Source of the DNA: Phycisphaerae bacterium
GTDB lineage: Bacteria > Planctomycetota > Phycisphaerae > Sedimentisphaerales > Anaerobacaceae
Direction of reading: 5' to 3'
NCBI GenBank assembly: GCA_030608075.1
Contig: JAUWIU010000011.1
Span: forward strand, 1 to 33,695
Length of the DNA stretch: 33,695 bases
Part shown: positions 26,094-33,695 of the stretch, piece after piece
Position numbering within the stretch: the first letter of the stretch is position 1
How the letters are laid out: each line of letters starts with the position of its first letter
The notes under the pieces: model-generated
Database searches by the model: none
What the model saw: the letters and a program-made list of their open reading frames with translations, nothing else
What the model was told of the DNA's origin: nothing
Made by a program: the position numbers and the translations under genes

Positions 26094-27684
26094 TTAACTG
26101 TCAAGAATTCTTTCAACCTTTCCTTGGTCCACATCCATCACATACTGAATTCCGCTGACCTGGGCAGCCTCATTTGTCAAGGCCGCTATGTCATCCCTGG
26201 TTATGTGTTTCAGAGCAAACTTGCGACAACCAGCCATTAGCTGACGTAAGCCCTGGACCAGGCGCTCGTAGTAGGTGTAAAGCCCCAGGGCGCCGGTCGG
26301 GAGCTTTTCGAATTCCTTGTCGCCTAATTCCCTGCGGAGCATGCCTGAGGTCACAAATATTTCATCTTTCGAGCTGCCGAAGCGTTCGATGTACACCGGC
26401 ACCTGGTGTTCATCAATCGTGCGTCCGATTGTTTTACCTACCATCGCGGCGGCTATTGGCGCCCGGGCCATTCCAATCAGCTTCACAAACGGTGCACCGA
26501 GAGCAAGTCCTTTGAAGATTTGGTCTTCAAAAGCAAAGCCACCGGCTAAAGCCAGTGCAGGCAGATACCCGTCCTTGCCGGCAATACGTTTGGCATACCG
26601 ATACAAAAGCGAGTGCAGGTGCACAGGAGGAATACCCCACTCATTCATCATCCGCCAGGGGCTCATACCGGTGCCGCCGCCCGCACCATCGACAGTTAAA
26701 AGGTCGAGTTTGTACCGCGAAGCAAACAAAACCGCCCTTGCCAGGTCCGCGGGCCGATAAGCTCCGGTTTTTAGAAAGACGTATTTGGCACCGGCATTAC
26801 GCAGCTCCTCCACCCGCTTGGCAAATGATTCCTTGGTTACCATACCCACGCGTGAATGCCTTTCAAATTCTTTGAACGCGCCTCGTTCAAAAGCCTTGAT
26901 AACATCCGGGTCAGTCGGGTCCGGCAGGACCACATAACCGCGCTCGTATAACAGTTGGGCCTTTTTAAGGTCAGTGATTTTCACTTCCCCGCCGATATCC
27001 TTGGCACCCTGTCCCCACTTGAGCTCCACGCACTCAACTCCGAGTTTTTTCTATGGCATATTCCTGCACCCCAAGCCGGGTATCCTCAACGTTTGCCTGT
27101 ACGATGATTGCGCCGTAGCCGTCTCGTTGATGGTCTTTATAGAGCTTCACGCGGCGTTTGAGGTCGGCAGTATCGACCACCCGGCCGTTCTTGATAACAG
27201 CCTCAGGGTCCATTCCTACAACGTTTTCGCCGATGGTCAGGCCGGTGCCTGCTAAGGCAGAGCCGATGGCCAGACCTTCCCAGTTGTTCTTGGCGATATT
27301 TGTCGAACCAATTCCCGGAATATGCCAGGGACAGCGATACTTTATCCCTTTATCATGACCGAAGGCAATTTCCAGGTTCACAGCAGGAAAGATGGCTTTG
27401 TCGCTATCTGGTTCAATGCCGTGTGCGCCCACAGCGGTTCCCATAATGTTGAAGTGTGAATAATCAACCGGATAAGTCTTTTCGGCAGCGGCGGTGACCA
27501 TACCGAAAGGTTGTGGATAAATAACTTCGTGGCCGCGGTAGGCGCTCTTGCCTATCTCACACATACCGATACAGCCGTCCACACATGTAACACACATACC
27601 CGAGGCGGGTACAACCGAACCTTCTGTTCTGTTCTTTGTTAAGGTTGCCGCTGAGGCGTTTATCTTTGAAAACGTAAGTGACAT
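26094..27684 (-). pseudogene. Glutamate-synthase-like FMN protein, frameshifted at an A6 tract
   Basis: Two frames make one protein of about 530 aa. The first (27684 to 27034) has a Cys cluster C-x2-C-x3-C-x3-C near residue 31 and the start of the FMN barrel, ending 'VQEYAIEK' then TRS-stop. The second continues as GVECVELKWGQGAKDIGG and carries VDGAGGGTGMSPWRM and LALAGGFAFEDQIFKGLALGA, the FMN/GltB2-type barrel. Removing one A from the A6 run (T6 at 27045-27050 on the plus strand) restores the frame exactly. Unlike true glutamate synthase, no CHxNxCPxG [3Fe-4S] motif is seen after GLALGAPFVKLIG. It is the last gene of the redox operon and 20 bases after the iron-sulfur gene. A real lesion or a homopolymer error are both possible. 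Confidence 0.8.
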
Positions 27685-27704
27685 TGTGTTTAGCTCCTTT
27701 ATCG

Positions 27705-28385
27705 TTATTTATCTTTCTCTATCTCACACGCTACACAAGGGTCCATGTAGCACATCATATCGTCAAACTGTTCTTTCTCGATGCAGGGCGGAGTAAGATT
27801 TGCACAGGCCCCGCAAATTGCTTTTTCGGGTTCGTTGTATGTGCATCGAAGCTGGCAGGCCGGGCATACATACATGCAGCCGCCGCACAACCGGCATACA
27901 TCAGATTTGATGTCAAACGGCGTACCGATGCTTCTTTTCTCGCCTCGATTGCGGAAACCAATGGCCTTGGCCATCATTTGTTCTTCGCACATTCGAACAC
28001 AAAGACCACAAAGGATGCAATCTTCGTACTCTTGTCTGAAACGCTGTTGGCGAATACCGTGGGATGCAGCAAGGTCCTGGATTATTTTAGACTGGGGACA
28101 TGAAGCCAGCAGCAGTTCCAAAATCATTCTCCGGGCCTTTAGCACTCTTGCCGATGCCGTTCGCACCTTGAGTCCTTCCTCGGCTGGATAGGTGCATGAG
28201 GAAACCAGTTTTGCCTTCGGTCCTTCTCCAATCTCCACCACACAAAGCCGGCAGGCCCCGTATGCCGACAGCCCGTCCATATGGCAGAGTGTAGGAACGG
28301 GAAACCCAATAAATCTTGCAGCTTCCAGCAGGGTGGTGCCTTTTTCGACCGAAACATCCAAACCATTTATTTTCAATGTTATCAT
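27705..28385 (-). CDS. HydA-N/NuoG-like iron-sulfur subunit without a catalytic domain
   Basis: 226 aa from ATG 28385, which overlaps the upstream stop (ATGA). Residues 1-70 are a plant-type [2Fe-2S] domain with Cys34, Cys45, Cys48 and Cys64. A linker typical of NuoG/HydA (RRMILELLLASCPQ) follows. Then come two [4Fe-4S] motifs: CILCGLCVRMC (~114-124) and CRLCGGCMYVCPAC. A further Cys-rich tail (CGAC, CYMDPCVAC) may hold another cluster. This is the electron-wire half of an [FeFe]-hydrogenase or NuoG-type subunit, but no H-cluster or molybdopterin domain is attached. It would pass electrons between the NuoF-like flavin and a separate partner, plausibly the adjacent FMN protein. Confidence 0.88.
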   Translation of the reverse strand: MITLKINGLDVSVEKGTTLLEAARFIGFPVPTLCHMDGLSAYGACRLCVVEIGEGPKAKLVSSCTYPAEEGLKVRTASARVLKARRMILELLLASCPQSKIIQDLAASHGIRQQRFRQEYEDCILCGLCVRMCEEQMMAKAIGFRNRGEKRSIGTPFDIKSDVCRLCGGCMYVCPACQLRCTYNEPEKAICGACANLTPPCIEKEQFDDMMCYMDPCVACEIEKDK

Positions 28386-31300
28386 GCCGACTTTTCCTCC
28401 ACTGCTGCACATTTGGCCTCTTCGTTTTTGCTGCGCTGTGTGAACTCCAGGTCGCACCTCAGGCATCTTCGTGCCTCGCGGGTCGCTTGTTCGACAGTCA
28501 ATTGTCTCTCCACTTCCACAAAGCTCTTTACCCTTGATTTGGCATCGAGCATAGCAGGTTCTACCCTTGCCACATCTTCAAGCTCTTCATCGCTGACCTC
28601 AGCAGGTTCTATGAAAACCCCCGGCAGTTTTACTTTCGGTGGCTCAACAAGTTCCCGACCGCAAACATACCGGTCTATGACTTCCGCAACTTTTTTCCCT
28701 GCCGCAATGGCATCAACAACAGTATTAGGACCTGTCACCAGGTCCCCTCCGGCGAACACTCCTTTACGATTGGTGCGAAGAGTTTTCCCCTCGACACGCA
28801 ATCTGCCGCCCTTATCAAGTTCCAACCCCATAGAGGCCAGGCAATCGCTATCCGGTCGTTCGCCGATAGCCACTATCATGGTATCCAATGGAATCGTGAA
28901 CTCGGTACCAGCAATAGGGACCGGTCTGCGTCGGCCGCTTGAGTCAACATCGCCCAGCCTGTTTCTGATGCATTCGATGTCAGCTAAACGTCCATTTGCC
29001 GAATCTATTCTCACTGGCTCAACGAATGTTTCGATTTTGACTCCCTCGGCCTCAGCAGCTTTGATGTAACGTATGCTTGTTGGCGAGACTAATGTTTCAA
29101 GCCTTATACCTTCCTCGAGAGCTGCTTCGACTTCTTCGGCGTAAGCGGGCATCTCCAGGGAGGTACGGCGGTAGAGCAGCGTTACACTTTTGACTTTTTT
29201 CTGACGAATAGCCACTCTTGCAGCGTCCACAGCCGAGTTACCGCCGCCAACGATACCTACGTGTCCCTCGGCCAGTTCCTCACCTCTTAAATTGAAGGCT
29301 TTTAGGAATTGCATTGATGGATAGACCCCTTTGGTGTCTTCTCCTTCAAGGCCTAATTGCCAGCTTTTATCTGCTCCTATTGCCAGGAAAACCGCCTTGA
29401 AGCCATCCTTAAATAGTTCATCGATAGTTACGTCGCGACCCAGGGCGGTTCCGCATCTGAGGGTAATGTTTTCATCAAGCAGCGATTCTATCTCCTTGCG
29501 TGCCACATCCCGAGGGAGGCGATAAGCCGGTATGCAACTAATAAGCATTCCACCAGGCTCATTGGCTGCTTCAACGAGCGTCACTTTGTAGCCAAGCAGA
29601 GAAAGATAATGAGCGGCCGAGAGACCGGCAGGGCCTGAGCCTACGATTGCTATCCTGTGAACATCCTTGCCCCGGTGGCTGGTTGCAACAGGTTTGTAAA
29701 CCGAGGGGTCAATTCTATAGGTTATAAATCTTTTCAAGGCTCGAATCGCAATGGCTTCGCCCCCGCTCACCGCAAGGTTGCATCTGGTTTCGCACTTGCG
29801 ACCACAAACCCGACCGCATACCGATGGGAAGGGGTTGGCTTCCCTGATAACTTTGTAGGCTTCTTCGTACTCGCCCTTTTCAATCAGGGCGACATAACGC
29901 CAAGCCTCGGTGTCCAGCGGGCAAGCGGCCTGGCAGGGCGCTCCCACCAGTTCTTTGCACACGAAAGCATCGCATTTTTTATCAATCACGTGCCGCCGGT
30001 ATTCATCGTGGAAGTAACGGAGCGTGCTCAGAACAGGATTCGATGCCGTCTGCCCAAGACCGCACATCGTCGTGTCCTTCACCACCTCCGCTAATTCTTT
30101 CAGAAGGTCTAAGTGTCCGGGTGTTCCCTTGCCTTTTGAGACGTCATCGAGAATCTCGTACATCCGTTGTGTGCCCTTTCGGCAGGTGAAACATTTGCCG
30201 CACGATTCATCCTTCAGAAAATTCATAAAGTACCTGGCGATATCAACCATACAGGTGTTTTCATCCATAACAATCATGCCGCCGGAGCCCATGATTGACC
30301 CCACCTTGGTTAAGCTGTCGTAATCTACCGGCAAATCAAACATATCTGCAGGAATGCATCCCCCTGATGGTCCGCCCGTCTGAACCGCTTTGATTTTGGC
30401 CTTGCCTACCGGGCCCCCGCCGATATCGTAGACAATTTCCTTTATTGTCATTCCCATTGGTACTTCGACCAGGCCGGTATTCTTGATTTTGCCAACCAGG
30501 CTGAATATTTTTGTGCCGGAATTATTCTTGGTCCCGACCATCGAAAATTTGTCGGCACCCACCCTGAAAATTAATGGAATGTTCGCCCAGGTCTCAACGT
30601 TGTTAATTGCCGTGGGTTTGCCGTCAATACCTTTTTGTATGGGAAATGGCGGGCGCTGGCGCGGCTCACCCATCTTTCCTTCGATAGACCGTATCAGCGC
30701 CGTCTCCTCACCGCACACAAATGCGCCGGCACCTTTGACGAGGCTGATATCAAATGAAAAGCCGGTTCCGAGAATGTTCTCACCCAAAAGACCAAGCTGG
30801 TGTGCTTGTTTCAGCGCGATGTTCAAATGCTTGACGGCAACCGGATATTCATTGCGGACATAGACTATACCTTCCGTGGCCCCGGTCCCATAGGCGCCGA
30901 TGAGCATTCCTTCGATGATGCTGTGCGGGTTTCCTTCCAGGACGCTGCGGTCCATATAAGCGCCGGGGTCACCCTCATCGGCATTGCACACAAGGAACTT
31001 GCCGCGTTTGTTTGGCTGTTTTGCCAGCATTTCCCATTTCAGGCCTGTCGGAAAACCAGCGCCGCCCCGGCCGCGCAATCCAGAACGCTTGACCTGCTGC
31101 ACTACCCACCCGGCGTTGCCCTTGGAAAATACTTTCACCAGCACCGAATATCCACCAGCTTTGATGTAATCATAAATGCGGATAGGGTCAACCTTCTCAT
31201 TCCACGCAAGAAGTCTACGAACCTGTTTATTGAAAAAAGGTATATCATCCTGCTTTTCCACCGGCTTGCCGCTTTCCGGGTCGACGAAAAGAATATCCGT

Positions 31301-31624
31301 AAGCACTTCGTCTCTTGCTGCGGCCTCGACAATACGTTCCATCTCTTTGGGACCAACTCTCGGGTAAAAGACCCGGCGAGGCTCAACAAGTACAGAAGGC
31401 TCCATTTGGCAAAATCCATGGCATCCGGTAATGCGCAGGCGGACCTTTTTGCTCAGGCCCTTTGCCAGAATCTCACGCTTGGCCGCACGGATAAGGTCGC
31501 CGGCTCCACTGGCCTGCCCGCACGTCCCTGTGGGAATAACTATGCAGGGATTCCCTTCATCTGTGGCATCAATAAGTCCCTTCTGTAATTTCTCCAGTTC
31601 GTTAATAGAAGATAATCTTAACAC
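28382..31624 (-). CDS. NuoF/HydB-like subunit fused to a GltD-like FAD/NAD(P) oxidoreductase
   Basis: 1080 aa from GTG 31624, chosen because AGAGG lies upstream and it clears the preceding gene; a GTG at 31717 would overlap it. Domain order: thioredoxin-like [2Fe-2S] (GTCGQASGAGDL and GCHGFC, ~30-90); NADH/FMN domain (GRGGAGFPTGLKW ~183, NADEGDPGAYMDRS); SLBB; N3-type [4Fe-4S] (CGKCFTCRKGTQ ~471, MCGLGQ). A C-x4-C (CDAFVC ~549) then leads into a GltD module: CQAACPLDTEAW, CGRVCGRKCETRCN, FAD site VGSGPAGLSAAHY (~656), NAD(P) site VGGGNSAVDAARV (~786) and AGGDLVTGPNTVV. The usual HydB ferredoxin tail is replaced by GltD. It should link NADH, a low-potential carrier and NAD(P)H. A bifurcating role is inferred. 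Confidence 0.9.
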   Translation of the reverse strand: MLRLSSINELEKLQKGLIDATDEGNPCIVIPTGTCGQASGAGDLIRAAKREILAKGLSKKVRLRITGCHGFCQMEPSVLVEPRRVFYPRVGPKEMERIVEAAARDEVLTDILFVDPESGKPVEKQDDIPFFNKQVRRLLAWNEKVDPIRIYDYIKAGGYSVLVKVFSKGNAGWVVQQVKRSGLRGRGGAGFPTGLKWEMLAKQPNKRGKFLVCNADEGDPGAYMDRSVLEGNPHSIIEGMLIGAYGTGATEGIVYVRNEYPVAVKHLNIALKQAHQLGLLGENILGTGFSFDISLVKGAGAFVCGEETALIRSIEGKMGEPRQRPPFPIQKGIDGKPTAINNVETWANIPLIFRVGADKFSMVGTKNNSGTKIFSLVGKIKNTGLVEVPMGMTIKEIVYDIGGGPVGKAKIKAVQTGGPSGGCIPADMFDLPVDYDSLTKVGSIMGSGGMIVMDENTCMVDIARYFMNFLKDESCGKCFTCRKGTQRMYEILDDVSKGKGTPGHLDLLKELAEVVKDTTMCGLGQTASNPVLSTLRYFHDEYRRHVIDKKCDAFVCKELVGAPCQAACPLDTEAWRYVALIEKGEYEEAYKVIREANPFPSVCGRVCGRKCETRCNLAVSGGEAIAIRALKRFITYRIDPSVYKPVATSHRGKDVHRIAIVGSGPAGLSAAHYLSLLGYKVTLVEAANEPGGMLISCIPAYRLPRDVARKEIESLLDENITLRCGTALGRDVTIDELFKDGFKAVFLAIGADKSWQLGLEGEDTKGVYPSMQFLKAFNLRGEELAEGHVGIVGGGNSAVDAARVAIRQKKVKSVTLLYRRTSLEMPAYAEEVEAALEEGIRLETLVSPTSIRYIKAAEAEGVKIETFVEPVRIDSANGRLADIECIRNRLGDVDSSGRRRPVPIAGTEFTIPLDTMIVAIGERPDSDCLASMGLELDKGGRLRVEGKTLRTNRKGVFAGGDLVTGPNTVVDAIAAGKKVAEVIDRYVCGRELVEPPKVKLPGVFIEPAEVSDEELEDVARVEPAMLDAKSRVKSFVEVERQLTVEQATREARRCLRCDLEFTQRSKNEEAKCAAVEEKSA

Positions 31625-31682
31625 TTTGTGCCTCTTGGAAACACTTATGTTAAACAACCGGTTTCCCTTGGTATTATCTTGG

Positions 31683-32573
31683 TTAAACCAAATCCAAGAT
31701 ATGGTTTTTACATCCACGGCGCGAGCAAATCTGTACTATTCCGCCGCCTTCGACAAGCATTGGCACCATCGGCGCCGCACAGACGGAGCAGTCCGATGTG
31801 CTGGGAAATTCCACGCCACAATGCGGGCAAAGAAAACTCACAACCAAGCCTGTGGGGACGTCAAACTCGGAAGCAAAATTGTAACTACCATACAGGCAGG
31901 AAAGCCTAAGCCATCCTTGCTTGTGGTCAGAGGATACGTTTACCAGAATTGATGGGTAGCCGTCAATGGCAAATGTCTCATCTTTCAGGCTGTGATTGCA
32001 ATGAGGACAACTTACATTGATGGGGAAGATTCGTTTATCCTTTCCCAGCTCAATTGTATCAAAACCTTTACGAGCCTCATCTAATAGTTGACCAACCCTT
32101 GATTTTCTGACCTTCGAGAAGTAATGGCCGTCGATAACAACCACCGGCCCCAGCGCGCATGCGCCTAAGCAGTTCACCGTTTCCAGCGTAAATTCCCAGT
32201 CGGGAGTTGTTTCTCCGGCTTTGATTCCTAACTGCTGCTCCAGCTCTTCCACGACTCTTGGCGCGCCCCGAACATGACACGCTGTCCCAAGACAAGCGCA
32301 GACAAAATGCCTGCCCCTTGGTTTCAGGCTGAACGAACGGTAAAATGTGGCGACACCATATACGTCAACCAGAGAGCGGCCGGTTTCTTCGCCTACTATT
32401 CTGAGCGACTTTTCGGGAAGATAGCCATATTCAGCCTGGATTTCTTCGAGAATGGCGATAAGGCCGCCCCTGTCCTCGTTATGCTTGTCCAGAATTCTTA
32501 AAATATCTTTCGAATCCACCTCTTTCCCGGCGTGGGTATTGTCTTTGTTTTTGATAACCGTGTCTGTCTTCAT
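31683..32573 (-). CDS. NuoE/HydC-like [2Fe-2S] subunit with Cys-rich C-terminal extension
   Basis: 296 aa from ATG 32573, one base after the preceding stop, with GAGGA upstream. Residues ~20-175 are the 24-kDa NADH dehydrogenase fold: ILEEIQAEYGYLPEKSL, then C-x4-C (CLGTAC) and C-x3-C (CLGAC), the four [2Fe-2S] ligands. From ~190 to the end there is an extra domain with CPHCNHSL, CPHCGVEFPSTSDCSVC and a final CSRRGC, looking like zinc ribbons. NuoE/HydC proteins are usually about 160 aa, so the tail is an addition. It should form the NADH-oxidising core together with the next gene. Confidence 0.9.
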   Translation of the reverse strand: MKTDTVIKNKDNTHAGKEVDSKDILRILDKHNEDRGGLIAILEEIQAEYGYLPEKSLRIVGEETGRSLVDVYGVATFYRSFSLKPRGRHFVCACLGTACHVRGAPRVVEELEQQLGIKAGETTPDWEFTLETVNCLGACALGPVVVIDGHYFSKVRKSRVGQLLDEARKGFDTIELGKDKRIFPINVSCPHCNHSLKDETFAIDGYPSILVNVSSDHKQGWLRLSCLYGSYNFASEFDVPTGLVVSFLCPHCGVEFPSTSDCSVCAAPMVPMLVEGGGIVQICSRRGCKNHILDLV

Positions 32574-32574
32574 T

Positions 32575-32868
32575 CTATTGGTATTCCTCGCAATGCCACA
32601 CGCCCCCTTCGGGTTTTGGAAAAACACAGGTTCGGCGGTTCTCACAATCGCTGCACAGTCCGATGAATTTGGTTGAATCTTTCTCCTTAGCGCCAGCAGA
32701 GCCTGTCGCCGCCAACTGCTTTTTTCCAGGAGTCTTTATAAAAGAGGCTTCTTCAATCTCGAACTCTTCGCAATAAAAGACAGGTTTGTCAGGTTCTCGT
32801 CGAAATGTGCAGGACGAGGCATTCTTGCAGCTCGAACAGAGCCCAAGGTATCTCATATCTTTTGACAT
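32575..32868 (-). CDS. 97-aa protein with duplicated four-Cys motif
   Basis: Two copies of the same ~30-residue unit: 'YLGLCSSCKNASSCTFRR...FYCEEF' (residues ~6-36) and 'FIGLCSDCENRRTCVFPK...WHCEEY' (~68-97), joined by a Lys/Ala-rich linker. Each has C-x2-C-x5-C and a later C-E-E, suggesting one metal or iron-sulfur site per copy. The ATG 32868 is preceded by AAGGA with proper spacing; a longer frame reaching 33105 has an implausible N-terminus that runs into a repeat. It is the first gene of the redox operon, directly before the NuoE-like gene. I do not recognise a named family; an electron-carrier, metal-delivery or assembly role is only a guess. Confidence 0.8.
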   Translation of the reverse strand: MSKDMRYLGLCSSCKNASSCTFRREPDKPVFYCEEFEIEEASFIKTPGKKQLAATGSAGAKEKDSTKFIGLCSDCENRRTCVFPKPEGGVWHCEEYQ

Positions 32869-33057
32869 GGCTAATTCCTTACTCTGCGCTTCGTGATTAC
32901 CTGAGACATCGCAAAAACCATACCACTTGTTGAACACGGAAACGTACCGCCACTGACACTTGGCTCGAAAGCGAGTGCAGCGAGGAAATTTCGCACCTAA
33001 TCGAACAGAATCAGTCAATTTGATGAAATGAATTTTTTTGATGCGACCGGTTTCAGC

Positions 33058-33099
33058 CCTGCCTTCGCAGGAGCAAGCTTGCCCCCGTGGAAACGGGGG
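33058..33099. repeat. Cluster of three small hairpins (REP-like element)
   Basis: Consecutive: CCTGC-CTTC-GCAGG (33058-33071), the perfect palindrome GCAAGCTTGC (33073-33082) and CCCCCGT-GGAA-ACGGGGG (33082-33099). It lies upstream of the redox operon on its 5' side. It looks like an interspersed intergenic element and not a terminator, because no T-run follows. Confidence 0.6.
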
Positions 33100-33109
33100 T
33101 AGCACACAG

Positions 33110-33163
33110 GCGGGGAGATTTGAACCAGCGGGGAGAATTTACCCAGCGTTGAGAATTCAAAAT
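33110..33163. repeat. 18-bp tandem repeat (three units)
   Basis: Units GCGGGGAGATTTGAACCA (33110-33127), GCGGGGAGAATTTACCCA (33128-33145) and a diverged GCGTTGAGAATT... (33146-33163). The array runs straight into the FN3 fragment. Confidence 0.6.
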
Positions 33164-33353
33164 GGGCAGCGCCAAGAAAGCTGATATGGGCAAAAAGCGA
33201 TTTGACTTTTTCGCTAAGGCGGTTTACTTTACGGCAATAACCAAAGTAACCTTAGTTGACCAGCCGGAAAAAACAGAACTCGAATATCGCGTTATAGCGG
33301 TAAACAAGGCAGGCGAAGGCGAACCGAGCAATACCGAAATGGTTGTGCTGTAA
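33162..33353 (+). pseudogene. Fibronectin type III fragment
   Basis: 63 codons. Only the last part (EYRVIAVNKAGEGEPSNTEM) is recognisable, as the final strands of a fibronectin type III domain, which normally needs about 90 residues and follows other domains. The start ATG lies inside the tandem repeat and has no ribosome binding site. It is therefore probably the 3' remnant of a larger secreted protein gene that was truncated by rearrangement. Confidence 0.55.
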
Positions 33354-33419
33354 AAGAACGGTGTTTTTGAGCTAAAATCGACGTTAGGCTCGGAAAATTG
33401 ACAAACAGGCAGATTTTGC

Positions 33420-33448
33420 TTGTTTTAACGGTCTTTGTGTGTTATTAT
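33420..33448 (+). promoter_or_regulatory. Candidate promoter for the last secreted protein
   Basis: TTGTTT (33420-33425), a 17-bp spacer and TATTAT (33443-33448), about 60 bases before the start at 33514. The -35 is weak. A perfect TTGACA at 33398 has only TGTTTT at the right distance. Confidence 0.45.
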
Positions 33449-33513
33449 GGAATGTTACTTTAGGCCGCTGTGTTAGTGGTCTGGTCTTAATAAATTTTTG
33501 AGGAGGTAGAGTT

Positions 33514-33695
33514 ATGAGAAGTAAATCAATTTTTGTATTTGCAATGGTATTGGTTATGTACTTTGCTGTGTCGAAAGCTCATGCCACCACTACTATCTTT
33601 GATGATGGAAAAATACATTATATCACCGACCAATATTACGACACTCTTGAAATAAGAAATAGTATCGGCGGGGAACCCACCACGCTTGATATGTC
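33514..33695 (+). CDS. Secreted protein, 3' partial
   Basis: The frame is open to the right edge. A perfect AGGAGG (33501-33506) precedes the ATG. The first ~24 residues are a signal peptide (IFVFAMVLVMYFAV, cut near KAHA-TT). The visible mature part begins TTTIFDDGKIHYITDQYYD. Too little is present to name a family; a beta-strand-rich extracellular protein is likely. Confidence 0.75.
   Translation, partial: MRSKSIFVFAMVLVMYFAVSKAHATTTIFDDGKIHYITDQYYDTLEIRNSIGGEPTTLDM

Noticed and set aside
27040-27060. Programmed ribosomal frameshift in the FMN protein gene
   Set aside because: AAAAAAC is present but not in the frame needed for -1 slippage, and the required shift is +1. No stimulatory structure is apparent. 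A mutation or error is simpler.
26094-27684. Two separate genes for the glutamate-synthase-like halves
   Set aside because: The halves abut with a four-base gap, complete one barrel, and a single-base change in a homopolymer joins them in frame.
33110-33163. CRISPR array, or T-arm-like GGTTCAAATC on the minus strand
   Set aside because: The 18-bp units are contiguous with no spacers, and no tRNA cloverleaf forms.

Overview
The window looks like a chromosomal segment of a Planctomycetota bacterium, most likely from the Phycisphaerae/Sedimentisphaerales side. The main reason is a set of secreted proteins ending in planctomycete-style dockerin repeats (Asp-rich loops closed by a 'W-L' helix end). 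They sit among ordinary housekeeping genes (argH, thiL, tsaE, ftsW, murG). No mobile element, tRNA, rRNA or CRISPR array is visible. Several intergenic sites match a canonical sigma70 promoter with an exact 17-bp spacer, and I used these to define transcription units.

Layout. 1-3480: two convergent secreted dockerin proteins, a beta-propeller/dockerin/FGE-sulfatase protein cut by the left edge and a right-handed beta-helix protein. 3520-6583: a divergent intergenic region with an interspersed repeat, then argH-thiL-tsaE with stop/start overlap or short spacing. 6669-10934 (minus): a beta-CASP metallo-beta-lactamase ribonuclease, an AsmA-like membrane-anchored protein, a small dockerin protein and a repeat-bearing secreted protein interrupted by an in-frame amber codon. 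11265-13889: a C10 (streptopain-type) peptidase with a dockerin tail. 14306-17189: ftsW-murG and a double-ACT protein. 17232-19282 (minus): three small polytopic membrane proteins. 19762-22326 (minus): a PA14 plus sialidase-like secreted protein. 22866-23231 (minus): an RRM RNA-binding protein. 23717-26040: a Tat-exported Gfo/Idh/MocA oxidoreductase and a lipoprotein alpha/beta hydrolase.

26094-32868 (minus) is the most interesting part. It is one compact operon: a 97-aa duplicated-Cys protein, a NuoE/HydC-like subunit with an added Cys-rich tail, a NuoF/HydB-like subunit fused to a GltD-like FAD/NAD(P) module, a HydA-N-like iron-sulfur protein without a hydrogenase domain, and a glutamate-synthase-like FMN protein whose frame is broken at an A6 tract. 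The gene set matches the logic of the Bfu (HydABC-like) electron-bifurcating family with the hydrogenase domain replaced. The terminal FMN protein lacks the glutamate synthase [3Fe-4S] motif, so its substrate is open.

The right end (33058-33695) holds a three-hairpin element, an 18-bp tandem repeat, a fibronectin-III fragment and the start of another secreted protein.
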